This document shows, one piece after another, positions 15,734 to 24,162 of a stretch of DNA of 64,000 nucleotides (its first letter is position 1; every line of letters begins with the position of its first letter). The stretch covers positions 175,292 to 239,291 of the forward strand of contig JACRCQ010000041.1 in NCBI GenBank assembly GCA_016218915.1, given 5' to 3'. The position numbers and the translations under genes are program-made. The notes beneath the pieces were generated by a model, which searched no databases, was not told the origin of the DNA, and saw only the letters and a program-made list of their open reading frames with translations. The DNA comes from Deltaproteobacteria bacterium (GTDB taxonomy: Bacteria; Myxococcota_A; Polyangia; Polyangiales; Polyangiaceae).

Positions 15734-17899
15734 TCAGAAGTAGAGGTACGAAGCGAGCTGCGCTTCCTGGGCCTTGGGGAAGGCGCGCCCCTCCACGCCG
15801 ATCGCGGCATGCTCGCCAAGGCTCCAACGAACGATCCCCTCGCCTTGCCAGACGACCTTCGGATCCTGGAACGGAAGCCAGAGCGCACGGCCGGTCGTGA
15901 GGGTGACGAGCTTCTGGGACCAACGGATTCTCATTCCGGACCAGGGTCCGAATCCGAGGCGCAGAGGAATGCCTGCCAGCCCACCTTCGAGCTTGGGGCC
16001 GCTCAGGAGCTGCGTGTCGATCGTGGTGAAGAACGTGAATGCCTCGTTGTCGCTGCCAAACGCCACGCCACCGCCGACCTGCCCGAGCCCCATGAAGCAG
16101 TCGTTGCAGCCTGCGTCGCGGATGCGCGTGCCGCCGGCGCGAACGTGCCACGTCATTCGACGATCAAAGCGATCCTGGGGCGCGAGCGACACCACGGACA
16201 CCGCGGAGAAGTCCTCCACGCGCACAGTGTGCTCCTGGTACCAGAAGCGCATCTTGATGGGCATGAACTCGATCTGCGCCATTTCCGGATAGCCCCTGGG
16301 CGGGTCCGCGAGATCGTGCAGGTTCATCCGGTAGCCGATCTCCGCGTAGCCGGCGCCGTGCGTGGATGCTCCGCTTGCGAGCGCGAGCCGCGTCGAGGGA
16401 TGCGAAAGCTCGGGGCGTCGATTCCACGGCGGCTCGTCGGACAAGCTCTCGGTGGGCACGAGGATCTCGGCGCGCCTCTCCTCGAGACGCTGCTTTCGCA
16501 CAGCGCCAGGAGTGACCTGGGCAGCGTTCTCCTCGTCGATCAGATCCTTGGCAAACCTGAAGTCGACCTGATCCAGCGCCGCATCGAGCACGCGAGCCTT
16601 CTGCTCCTGCGTGAGCGTGTCAGGCAAGGGCGCATCCGGATCGTCCGCCAGCGCTGCCACCGCATCGCGCTCGGCCGAGGACAAGGCAGCGAGGCGCTGA
16701 CGGAACTGGGTGCGGACCGAGGGGCGAAAGCGTACGGACTTGACCAGCCCCGGGTTGCGGTGCAGGGCCTTGATGGTGTCCGCAGGAAGCACGGGATTGG
16801 ACAGGTACTCCAGCAGACGGTAGTCGGCAGAGCACGCTTCGACGAGCGCAAGGATGTGATAGGAGCAGTTCTCGTCGAGGTAGAAGTACTGGAAGAACGT
16901 CTGCCCGAGCTCCCACAGGTGAGCAACGAGCATGCGTACCTGCCCTGGGGTGAGACCGAGCTCGTACTCCCACAGGTCGCGCGACTCGTAGTCGTTGTAC
17001 TCGCGCACCTTGTAGAAGTAGGGCAGCAGCTTGAACGTGCCGGAGAACATCCCGGAGAAGCCCTTGATCGCATAGATCAGGGCATTGCTGGTATCGACGT
17101 TGGCCGAGAAGTCGACGCCGTAGTTCAGCAGGTCAGGGCGCTTGGTGGAGTTCGGATCCGGCGCGCGGTTGATGCGCAGGAAGGTGTGTCCGTAGCCAGA
17201 GGCCGGATTGTTCAGGTAGTACGACGAGAACACCAGGGTGACCGACTGGGCTTGCAGACGGTTCCAGTGCAGGGTCTGGCGACGGCAGTTCTTGGTGGGA
17301 AGGCGGCTGGTGTCGATGCCGAGCTGCTGCTCGAGCCAGATGCGGCGAGCAGGAAATCGGCAGAGTGCATGCTCCTCGTCACCTTCCGCGCCGTTGGCTG
17401 CGAACAAACCCCGCACCGTGGCTTCCAGCTCCGCGGCGGGATCGAACTTGCCATTGGGATCCAGGAAGAAGGGCGCTCCGTCGACCTCGCTCTTGTGCCC
17501 GCCGAACGTGCGCGGCTGGTAGTGACCGAGCCGCAGCCACTGGGTCTTGCTCGCAAGCCCGAGGAACTTGGCTTTCTCGACGAGCCATTCGACGTAGGCA
17601 ATCTGGTACTGCGCGTTGGCAGCATCATAGGCTGCGGATGCGGCGCGGGTACCCTGCGATGCAGCGGGCGCGGTGGGGCGCGTCGATGCGGCCAGCGGAG
17701 CGACGGAGCGTGGCGGTGATGCGACCGGAGCGGCCGAGCTGGCCGACGATGGCGTCGGGGGATCGGCGCCTTGTGCGACGATCGGGGTTGCCGCGGCAAC
17801 AAGGGCGGCCACGGCGAGCGCGATGGAAATGAAACGGGGCCGCCTTGACGACGACCCCGCCCCACGATCACCGAAGATCAAACTGCGATGCTCAGCCAA
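15734..17899 (-). CDS. Lnb/DUF4105-domain periplasmic protein with C-terminal barrel-like region
   Basis: The protein has up to 721 residues. No ATG is available before the signal peptide ('FISIALAVAALVAAATPIVAQG'); TTG 17899 overlaps the DUF3015 stop by eight bases, and TTG 17881 is the alternative. A Ser/Pro/Ala-rich linker is followed by the DUF4105 domain (about 90-420). It contains 'SGYGHTFLRI' with His238 and 'YLDENCSYHIL' with Cys345, the probable catalytic pair. The C-terminal ~280 residues are rich in alternating strands ending in Tyr/Phe ('AQLASYLYF'), like an outer-membrane barrel. Lnb proteins transfer acyl chains on lipoproteins in some Firmicutes; whether that holds for this long proteobacterial-type form is uncertain. 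Confidence 0.8.
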   Translation of the reverse strand: MAEHRSLIFGDRGAGSSSRRPRFISIALAVAALVAAATPIVAQGADPPTPSSASSAAPVASPPRSVAPLAASTRPTAPAASQGTRAASAAYDAANAQYQIAYVEWLVEKAKFLGLASKTQWLRLGHYQPRTFGGHKSEVDGAPFFLDPNGKFDPAAELEATVRGLFAANGAEGDEEHALCRFPARRIWLEQQLGIDTSRLPTKNCRRQTLHWNRLQAQSVTLVFSSYYLNNPASGYGHTFLRINRAPDPNSTKRPDLLNYGVDFSANVDTSNALIYAIKGFSGMFSGTFKLLPYFYKVREYNDYESRDLWEYELGLTPGQVRMLVAHLWELGQTFFQYFYLDENCSYHILALVEACSADYRLLEYLSNPVLPADTIKALHRNPGLVKSVRFRPSVRTQFRQRLAALSSAERDAVAALADDPDAPLPDTLTQEQKARVLDAALDQVDFRFAKDLIDEENAAQVTPGAVRKQRLEERRAEILVPTESLSDEPPWNRRPELSHPSTRLALASGASTHGAGYAEIGYRMNLHDLADPPRGYPEMAQIEFMPIKMRFWYQEHTVRVEDFSAVSVVSLAPQDRFDRRMTWHVRAGGTRIRDAGCNDCFMGLGQVGGGVAFGSDNEAFTFFTTIDTQLLSGPKLEGGLAGIPLRLGFGPWSGMRIRWSQKLVTLTTGRALWLPFQDPKVVWQGEGIVRWSLGEHAAIGVEGRAFPKAQEAQLASYLYF

Positions 17900-18464
17900 G
17901 GTTTCCGCAGGCGAGCGTCTTGTCGGTCTTCAGCGTGTTGATGATGCTGTCCGCGACCTGCGTCGAGGAGATGCCGGCCTTCGGGAAGATCGCCTTGTAC
18001 TTGCGCTGCAGGGTGGCGCCGACCGCGTTGGCGTTCTGGCAGCCCGACAGGGTCGCGAGGCTGGTGATCGTCTCACCACGGCCACGGGCGATTTCCTTGG
18101 ACAGGGTCTTGACGTTCGCAACGACGAACGTGCGGGCGCTGGCCTTGGCAGGCGCGGAGACGTCGCAATTGCTCGTTCCCGAGGAGATGCCGAACGTCTG
18201 GCTGGCCGAGGTGCCGTTGGTGGTGGCAGCGAAGACCTGGCTGAAGCCGGGCTTTCCGCCGATGATCATGGATCCGAGTCCGCAGCCAGCAGGTCCGAAC
18301 TTGGGCTCGCCCGCCGCCGGAGCGGGAGCAGCCTCTGCCGGAGCAGCAGGCGCAGCAGGCGCGGCAGCCGGGGCCTTGGTCTCTTCGGCCTTGGGCTCCT
18401 CGGCGCCGACGTTGGTGGCAACCGCAACAGCAGCCATCGCCAGACACAGCAAGAATCTCTTCAT
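17892..18464 (-). CDS. DUF3015 secreted protein
   Basis: A 190-residue protein, ATG 18464; the longer frame from 18614 lacks a signal peptide at its start. The signal is 'RFLLCLAMAAVAVATNVGA', followed by a Glu/Ala/Pro-rich linker (about 23-55). The DUF3015 core carries 'GPAGCGLGSMIIGGKPGF', 'TNGTSASQTFGISSGTSNC' and a later Cys pair. Function of the family is unknown; members are periplasmic and often near Lnb/DUF4105 genes, as here, where the next gene overlaps it by eight bases. The coupling suggests a shared envelope role. Confidence 0.85.
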   Translation of the reverse strand: MKRFLLCLAMAAVAVATNVGAEEPKAEETKAPAAAPAAPAAPAEAAPAPAAGEPKFGPAGCGLGSMIIGGKPGFSQVFAATTNGTSASQTFGISSGTSNCDVSAPAKASARTFVVANVKTLSKEIARGRGETITSLATLSGCQNANAVGATLQRKYKAIFPKAGISSTQVADSIINTLKTDKTLACGNLG

Positions 18465-18522
18465 GGTCTTCGTTCCCCTTCGTGATGCCGACCTAAGTTG
18501 GCCTGGATTAAACAGCGGCGCG

Positions 18523-18551
18523 AACCTAGCCCGATCACCGCAACCGGTCAA
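18523..18551 (-). promoter_or_regulatory. Candidate sigma-70-type promoter for the DUF3015-Lnb pair
   Basis: On the minus strand, TTGACC (18546-18551) is followed by a 17-base spacer and TAGGTT (18523-18528), about 59 bases upstream of the ATG at 18464. The -35 box matches five of six consensus bases, the -10 only three. Confidence 0.35.
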
Positions 18552-18610
18552 CATCGAAACCATTCGTGGCAGACCGACGAATCCATTGAATGAATTGCCG
18601 ATTGGCCTCG

Positions 18611-19297
18611 TCACACCCTGTCGCGCTTCAGCTTCATCGCGATCAAGAGCGGCCAGCCGAGATGCTTCATCGCACGAGGGCTTTCGGCTGCGAGCTGCTC
18701 GTCGACTGCATGCTCCACCATGCTTTCGATCGACAGCCCGGCGCGCACCACTGCCATCACGAAATCCGAGATCTGATTCGGCCAGCTCTTCGGGCGAACC
18801 ACGCGTCCGCTGGCAGGATCATGGAAGCGCGCCTGCACTCCTCGCAGCATCATCGCAGGGTGCATCGCAGTGACGATCACCGCGCCCTTCGCGCGACACA
18901 CCCTCCGCATCTCTGCGAAGAATGGATCCAGCCGCTGGATGTGCTCGAGCACCAGGCAGCTCACCACCCGATCGAAGGCTTCATCTTCCAGCGGAAGCGG
19001 GCGCCCGAGGTCGTGCGTCATGAATCGGATTCGATCCGCTCCGGGTCGCGTGCGCGCAGTAGCCAGCATCCCCTCGGAGAAGTCGAGCGCCGTGACCTCT
19101 GCTCCAGCCTCGAGAAGCCGGAAGCTCACGCGTCCGGTTCCGCACCCGAGATCGACGACCCGCAGACCCCGCACGTCTCCCAGCAATCCGGGCAAGACCC
19201 GCTCCTCCAGACGGATCAGCGGGTTGTCCTCGCCGTCGTAGATCTCTGCCCAACGATCGTACCCGTCACGCGTCGCCAGATCTTCCACTTCGTCCAC
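18611..19297 (-). CDS. Class I SAM-dependent methyltransferase
   Basis: A 228-residue protein beginning with GTG 19297; no clear ribosome site is seen. Motif I 'VVDLGCGTGRVS' (about 46-57), the acidic end of strand 2 ('VTALDFSEGML') and motif IV-like 'FDRVVSCLVLEHI' define a Methyltransf_11/25-type fold. The N-terminal 'YDRWAEIYDGEDNPLI' is typical of small-molecule methyltransferases in this group. The substrate cannot be told. It lies 146 bases upstream of the DUF3015 start on the same strand and may be transcribed separately, since a candidate promoter lies between. Confidence 0.87.
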   Translation of the reverse strand: MDEVEDLATRDGYDRWAEIYDGEDNPLIRLEERVLPGLLGDVRGLRVVDLGCGTGRVSFRLLEAGAEVTALDFSEGMLATARTRPGADRIRFMTHDLGRPLPLEDEAFDRVVSCLVLEHIQRLDPFFAEMRRVCRAKGAVIVTAMHPAMMLRGVQARFHDPASGRVVRPKSWPNQISDFVMAVVRAGLSIESMVEHAVDEQLAAESPRAMKHLGWPLLIAMKLKRDRV

Positions 19298-19350
19298 AGT
19301 GGGCCCAGGCTACGCCGCGACTAGACGCCGTGTCCACGGCTGCCAGGCTC

Positions 19351-20343
19351 TCAGGGAGCACAATCCGCAAAGACGCGCGTGACCGTGTTGGCGATCACCA
19401 CCCACGCCCCTGGATCGATTCGCATCTTGCAGGTCTCGCCTGGCGGGCTCAGCAGGCTGATCGACGTTGCGATGCCGGGCTGCACGCCCGCGACGAAGAT
19501 GGTCTGCAACAGGTCCGTGTAGCAGACCACGCCGCCGTCAGGCCCCATGAGCGGATCGCCGGGCGTCACGCCTTGCGTTCCAGGTGGGCAGGCCGCAGGC
19601 AGCGTCTTGCCTGCAATCGTGTGCGTCCCGGTCACAGAGAAATACCCCTCAGCAGGTGCGCCCGACACGTCGACCCCTTCGCCTCCGTCCAACGAGGAGG
19701 TCGCCAGGCTCTGGATCACCCACCCGCGCGTCGTGTCGTAGCTCTGCCCAAGCGCCGCGAGCCGGTCCGTCAGCTCCGACATGGGAATCATGTCCATGTC
19801 GTAGTTCTCGAGATCCGTCCCAATCATCTCCCGGGCAAGAAGGAAGCCTGTGTACCCGCCGTCCGAAGCTGCCACGGCTTCCACCAAGGTCAGCACCTTC
19901 TGGAAGGCCGGCGCAGGCAGGACGTACCTTCCTCCGCAACCTGTCTTGGCCTGGGCCAGGACCGTGCCGTCCGTGGCGAGCAGCTTGACGTCTGCACCCT
20001 GAAGTGCGCCATCCATCTCGCGAAACAGGCCGTTGCCGAGATCGGCTTCGTGGGCAGGCTGGCGTCCGCCAGCGATGATCTTCCCGCTGACGGTGAAGTC
20101 GCTGGGCGTCCCCTGCCCGATCCAGGTGCCGGGGACCACAGGCACATCGCACTGGACAGCGGCATCGTCGCCAGCGTCGATGTCAGCGGCATCTGCCATG
20201 GAACCTGCGCTGCCGGCCGTGCCGGCTGCGCCGGAATCGCTCGAATTCGGCGGTGGATTGTTGGAGGTACTTGCCGTGCTGCAGGCTGAAAGCGCCAGCA
20301 AGCAAGCGAATGCGCCCGCCCTAATCCGCAAATAGAATGTCAT
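19351..20343 (-). CDS. Lipoprotein of unknown function
   Basis: A 330-residue protein. ATG 20343 is preceded by GGTGGGGGAAG and gives a clear lipoprotein leader ('AGAFACLLALSACST', lipobox LSAC). A Ser/Gly/Ala/Asp linker (about 25-65) precedes a beta-rich domain with 'GTWIGQGTPSDFTVSGKIIAGG', 'GADVKLLATDGTVLAQAKTGCGGRYVLPAP' and several spaced cysteines. The second block reads like a carboxypeptidase-regulatory-type (CarboxypepD_reg) beta sandwich, where added segments are typically written as 'attributes ... GRY'. No catalytic motif is visible. It faces the exopolysaccharide locus across 342 bp but is on the opposite strand. Confidence 0.65.
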   Translation of the reverse strand: MTFYLRIRAGAFACLLALSACSTASTSNNPPPNSSDSGAAGTAGSAGSMADAADIDAGDDAAVQCDVPVVPGTWIGQGTPSDFTVSGKIIAGGRQPAHEADLGNGLFREMDGALQGADVKLLATDGTVLAQAKTGCGGRYVLPAPAFQKVLTLVEAVAASDGGYTGFLLAREMIGTDLENYDMDMIPMSELTDRLAALGQSYDTTRGWVIQSLATSSLDGGEGVDVSGAPAEGYFSVTGTHTIAGKTLPAACPPGTQGVTPGDPLMGPDGGVVCYTDLLQTIFVAGVQPGIATSISLLSPPGETCKMRIDPGAWVVIANTVTRVFADCAP

Positions 20344-20685
20344 CTTCCCCCACCTCGGTTCAAGCACGCGGCGCGATGCCAGGAACGGACTGCCGCACAT
20401 CCGATGGTTGGGTCCATAGGGCCCTGCTTCGCGCATGGCCAGCCCCTGCACCTTGCGAGTGCGCTCCGAGGGCAGGTCCGGGATCCCTGGAGAGCACAAG
20501 TGCCCTTGCGTCAGGAGGATGAACGGAATGAGCGGAGTTCGGGTTGCGGAAAGCGGCTCGCAGTACCAGAGGCAGGAAGGTGCCAGCCGAAGCACGAGCA
20601 GCATCCAGAACGAGACCTGCAGGGTCTCACCAACCATGAGATCGAGAAACCTCTGGCAGAGCATGCGGAGAAGCGGGAGCACGAA
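20344..20685. other. 342-bp divergent intergenic region
   Basis: This region separates the divergent lipoprotein gene and the first gene of the exopolysaccharide locus and should hold both promoters. An AGGAGG box (20513-20518) is followed by ATGs at 20519 and 20528 opening a 55-58-codon frame that runs into the next gene. Its codon pattern is weak and I do not call it. No repeat or clear promoter was recognised. Confidence 0.5.
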
Positions 20686-21630
20686 ATGGGGGTGACGCCA
20701 TTGCGCCAGTGGAAGTGTGGAAGGCGCGGCGAAGCTGCGCGCGGGGCGATTGCAGCGTTGGCAGCAGCGGGGGCCGCGGCGCTGCTTTCGTGGAGCAGCA
20801 TGGCTCGAGCCGAAGGCACGAACGCTCGCGTCTACCGCGTTTCGACCGAGCCCACAGGAATTGGAACCCTGGATGGTGCGCATCCTCCCACTTCGGGCAC
20901 TGCGTTCCTGGCGCTCTCTTCGGATGTGCTCGATCGACCCGTGTGGAGCCATCAGGCAGGGGTGCGCGACAATCCGATTCCGTACCGCGTGACGATCGAT
21001 CCGACCCTGACGTTCGGGCTTCCTTCGTCGTTCGCGCTGATGATTCGCGCGCCCTTCATCGTGCAGGACAAGGGATTCGACGTTGAAGGTCGTTCGCTGT
21101 CCCGGGCGGGTGGGCTGCCGTTGGTCGCTGGCGTGCTGGTGCCGATCGCGCGCATGCCGGGCACGAACGCGCGGGTGTCGGCGCGGGCGGAGGTCGGTCT
21201 CCCGGTAGGGCGACAGGAATCATTTCGCGGCGACGGCGGGCTCACCGGGAGGCTGGGGCTGGTATTCGGCGGTCCGGTCGGGCCGCTGTTCACCGTGCTT
21301 TCGGGAGGAATCCAGCTCGCACCGCAAGCCAGCTATCGGGACGCGAGCGTGGGCAATGTCCTGATGGGCGGCATTGGCCTCCGCTTTCCGGACAAGGCGC
21401 CAGTAGCCGTGTTCGCCAGCATGGATGCGAGATTCGAGGTTCCGGACAAATACCGACCGTCAGGGCTCGCCTCTGGAGGTCTCGAAGTCCGATTCAATCA
21501 ATCCGTCATTCGCATCCTGGGTGGAGCGGGCGTGGGCGACACCATCGCCACCCCCAGATCGTGGGTAGGACTGGCGTGGATCCAGTCCGTCGACCTGTTC
21601 CCGGGCTACTACGACAAGCCGATTCGTTGA
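20686..21630 (+). CDS. Outer-membrane beta-barrel-like protein of the exopolysaccharide locus
   Basis: A 314-residue protein; ATG 20686 has GGGAG six bases upstream. The signal peptide ends 'SSMARA|EG'. The mature part alternates short amphipathic strands and Gly/Pro/Asn turns ('PYRVTIDPTLTFGLPSSFALMIRAPFI' region, 'ARVSARAEVGLPVGR', 'VAVFASMDARFEV', 'GLEVRFNQSVIRILGGAGVG') and ends with an aromatic-rich strand, as in transporter-type barrels. It lacks recognisable enzymatic motifs. Position as the first gene, 31 bases before the polymerase gene, suggests a role in polymer secretion across the outer membrane; this is inferred. Confidence 0.65.
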   Translation: MGVTPLRQWKCGRRGEAARGAIAALAAAGAAALLSWSSMARAEGTNARVYRVSTEPTGIGTLDGAHPPTSGTAFLALSSDVLDRPVWSHQAGVRDNPIPYRVTIDPTLTFGLPSSFALMIRAPFIVQDKGFDVEGRSLSRAGGLPLVAGVLVPIARMPGTNARVSARAEVGLPVGRQESFRGDGGLTGRLGLVFGGPVGPLFTVLSGGIQLAPQASYRDASVGNVLMGGIGLRFPDKAPVAVFASMDARFEVPDKYRPSGLASGGLEVRFNQSVIRILGGAGVGDTIATPRSWVGLAWIQSVDLFPGYYDKPIR

Positions 21631-21661
21631 TTCGCAAAGGGGGAAGATAAGGGGTCCGTCC

Positions 21662-22951
21662 ATGATGAAGTGGCTTGCCCTTATCGCCATCCTCCTGGCC
21701 GTCTATCCGGCAGGCCTGCTGCTGCGCAAGCGTCCCCTGGTCAGGACGCTGCTGGTGGCGGCCATGGGTTTCCTGCCGTTCTACAGGCTTCCTGCGGTGA
21801 GCTTCAATCCGATCAGCTTCGAGGGCTACCGAGGGGATTCGACCGGGCTGGAGGTGACCCTGGTCGACGTATTCGCGGCGATTCTTCTCTTTGCCTTGCC
21901 AGCGGCGAAGCATGCCTCTCCTCTGCGCGTGGTCAGGGCGCTCTACCTGCTTGTGGTGCTTGCGTCGGTGTTCATCGCACCTGAGCCGCACTATGCCTTC
22001 TTCGGCCTGTGGAAGCTGCTGCGCATGTACCTCGTGGTCACGGTGTTGGCGCGGGCGTTCGAGGACGCTGCGATGGGACCTGTGTATCTTCGCGGGGTCG
22101 GCGCAGGCATCCTGTATGCGTTCCTGCAGGCGCTCAACCAGCGGTACCTTCATCACCAGCACCAGGTGTTCTCGACCTTCCCACACCAGAACTCGCTGGG
22201 CATGGCGTTGAATCTCGTGGCACCGATCGTGCTCGCCATTGCGCTCGCCGGCCAGGGTGGCGTGCTCGCGTGGATCACGCTCGCAGCTTCGGCTGCGACG
22301 ATCATGCTGACGCTTTCGCGCGGCTCGATCGTGGTGTTCGTGGTGATCAGCGCCATGGTCTACCTCGCTTCCCTCGCGCGCGGGATCACGCGCAGGAAGG
22401 TGGTGGCTGCGGTGGCGGCGGCCGCAGTGGTCGGTCTGCTGCTGGCAAAGTCGCTGCGCACGATCGTGGAGCGCTTCCTCGATGCGCCGGAAGCTTCGGC
22501 GGAGTCACGCGTGTACTTCGAGCGCGCGGCCCGTCTCATGCTTTCGGACCACCCGTTCGGCATCGGGATGAACCAGTTCTCGCACGTGCTTCGCCATGGC
22601 GGCTACGCGGCCCGCATCGGAATGCGGACCGATCTGGACGGCGTCGTGCACAACGTCTACTGGCTGACCGCATCGGAGCTGGGATACGTGGGATTTGCGA
22701 TCTTCCTGGTCCTGCTGGCGTTCCCGCTGATCATCGCCATCCGCGGAGCGAGTCGGGCAGGGCGAGACATTCGCGGCGACGTGCTGCTGGGGTGTGCGGG
22801 CGGGCTTGCGGCGATGTATGCGCAAAGCACGTTGGAATGGATCCCCAGGCAGACGGCCCAAGGATATCTTTTCTGGAGCCTGGTAGCCCTTGTTTCGGCC
22901 TTGGATCACCAGCTGAGGCAGCGGCGACTGGCAGAAGCACGCTCGGGATGA
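21662..22951 (+). CDS. O-antigen ligase/Wzy-type polymerase family membrane protein
   Basis: A 429-residue protein; ATG 21662 with GGGG seven bases upstream. About ten to twelve hydrophobic helices. The signature of the O-antigen ligase/polymerase family (PF04932) is the central run 'TLSRGSIVVFVVISAMVYL' and the long periplasmic loop with 'RAARLMLSDHPFGIGMNQF' and 'VVHNVYWLTASELGYVGF' (the conserved HN-x-[FYW] pattern). In a Wzx/Wzy system it would polymerise lipid-linked repeat units at the periplasmic face. It converges with the Wza-like gene 48 bases downstream. Confidence 0.87.
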   Translation: MMKWLALIAILLAVYPAGLLLRKRPLVRTLLVAAMGFLPFYRLPAVSFNPISFEGYRGDSTGLEVTLVDVFAAILLFALPAAKHASPLRVVRALYLLVVLASVFIAPEPHYAFFGLWKLLRMYLVVTVLARAFEDAAMGPVYLRGVGAGILYAFLQALNQRYLHHQHQVFSTFPHQNSLGMALNLVAPIVLAIALAGQGGVLAWITLAASAATIMLTLSRGSIVVFVVISAMVYLASLARGITRRKVVAAVAAAAVVGLLLAKSLRTIVERFLDAPEASAESRVYFERAARLMLSDHPFGIGMNQFSHVLRHGGYAARIGMRTDLDGVVHNVYWLTASELGYVGFAIFLVLLAFPLIIAIRGASRAGRDIRGDVLLGCAGGLAAMYAQSTLEWIPRQTAQGYLFWSLVALVSALDHQLRQRRLAEARSG

Positions 22952-22999
22952 CGACGAGAAGCGCTGAGGTCCTTGAGAGCTGCGCGGCCGCGGCCCCTT

Positions 23000-23992
23000 C
23001 TACCTCGTTACGTTTCTGTACAAGAAGTACGTCGCAAGCGTCGGGACGATTCTCTCGGTGACCTCGCCCACGCTGGAGAACCAATGCTGGGAGACGAACA
23101 CGACGTCGCCAGGCGCGAGCTCGACGTCCTTGCGGGCACCGGCGAGGAGGTCTCGCACGCTCACCACGTAGATGCGCGGGTTCTTCAATCCACCGCGAAG
23201 CACGCGCACGTCGTCGGCGTCCGCATTCCGATTCAATCCCCCGCAGTACGCGAGCGCTTCGGTCAAGCGCATCCCCGGATTGAACGCCATGGTGCGGCCA
23301 TGCTCCACGTTGCCGAGCACGGCGATGCGCCCGGACAGAGTAGGCGGCACGTAGATCACGTCCCGGGGACGGATGCGGATGTTGTGCTTCGGCTCGCCTG
23401 CCAGCGCCTTGCGTACGTCGATGGGAAGAGCCACGCCGCTGCGCACCACGCGCGCGCCATCGACGTCGCCGAGCGCCACGAATCGATCCTCCATCGTCGT
23501 GAAGCGCGGGCCTCCCACGGCCGCCATCACGTCGGCCACGTGGGCATCGCCGATCAGCGGAACGTTGCCAGGGCGCTCCACGGCGCCGGTCACGGTGGCG
23601 AAGCGCCCGCGGCCATCGACCAGATTCAGTGATACGCGCGTGTACTTCTCGTACTTCTGAAGCTCGGTCTGGATCACCGATTCTGCTTCCACGAGCGTGC
23701 GCCCCGCGATGACGACGTCACCGACCAGCGGCAGGTGCACACGTCCCGATCGATCGACGGTGGTCTGGGCCTGATCGAGCTCCGCGCTCCCTATGAAGCG
23801 AACCGACACGATGTCGCCCGAGCTCAGCGTGTCCGCGGCTTCGGCGCGACTTTCATCCATGCCAGGCAAGTCGACCGCCGTCTGAACGAAGGCGGAATCA
23901 TCGCTCGGCGTGGTTGGAGCGCTTGGAAGGGCTGGTCCGCAAGCACTAGCGGCTGCCGCCAACAACAGGAGGATGGCCTTGCGGGTGGTCAA
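23000..23992 (-). CDS. Polysaccharide export lipoprotein (Wza/GumB type, SLBB)
   Basis: The protein has about 330 residues. The TTG at 23992 is preferred because GGAG lies five bases upstream and the lipoprotein leader ('AILLLLAAAASACGP') begins there; ATGs at 24064 and 24082 would put ~24-30 basic residues before the leader. After the leader comes the Poly_export domain ('LSSGDIVSVRFIGSAELDQAQTTVD', 'GRVHLPLVGDVVIAGRTLVEAE'), then two SLBB domains ('VTGAVERPGNVPLIG' and 'VLGNVEHGRTMAF'), each with the conserved 'GDV(I/V)(Y/F)V' end. It should form the outer-membrane exit channel with the Wzc-like protein encoded divergently 170 bp away. Confidence 0.9.
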   Translation of the reverse strand: MTTRKAILLLLAAAASACGPALPSAPTTPSDDSAFVQTAVDLPGMDESRAEAADTLSSGDIVSVRFIGSAELDQAQTTVDRSGRVHLPLVGDVVIAGRTLVEAESVIQTELQKYEKYTRVSLNLVDGRGRFATVTGAVERPGNVPLIGDAHVADVMAAVGGPRFTTMEDRFVALGDVDGARVVRSGVALPIDVRKALAGEPKHNIRIRPRDVIYVPPTLSGRIAVLGNVEHGRTMAFNPGMRLTEALAYCGGLNRNADADDVRVLRGGLKNPRIYVVSVRDLLAGARKDVELAPGDVVFVSQHWFSSVGEVTERIVPTLATYFLYRNVTR

Positions 23993-24162
23993 TCGTGCTC
24001 CATAGGTATGGGGTCCACGGCAACGTGCGGGGGAGGGGCCGGAATGCAGCGAAGCGTCAAGCATTGTAGTTCGCGCGGTCATGCGATGACTGTACTTGGG
24101 GCGCCGCGAGGCGATCCGGAAGCGGGGAGCATCGCAATTGCTGCGAAAGTCCGGGGGACGAC

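Noticed and set aside
20519..20695. Small frame after an AGGAGG box in the divergent gap
   Set aside because: Third-position GC is lower than in neighbouring genes, it has no family, and it overlaps the next start; possible leader but not supported.
22983..22992. CGCGGCCGCG palindrome between the polymerase and Wza-like genes
   Set aside because: Expected by chance in GC-rich DNA; too short for a convincing terminator.
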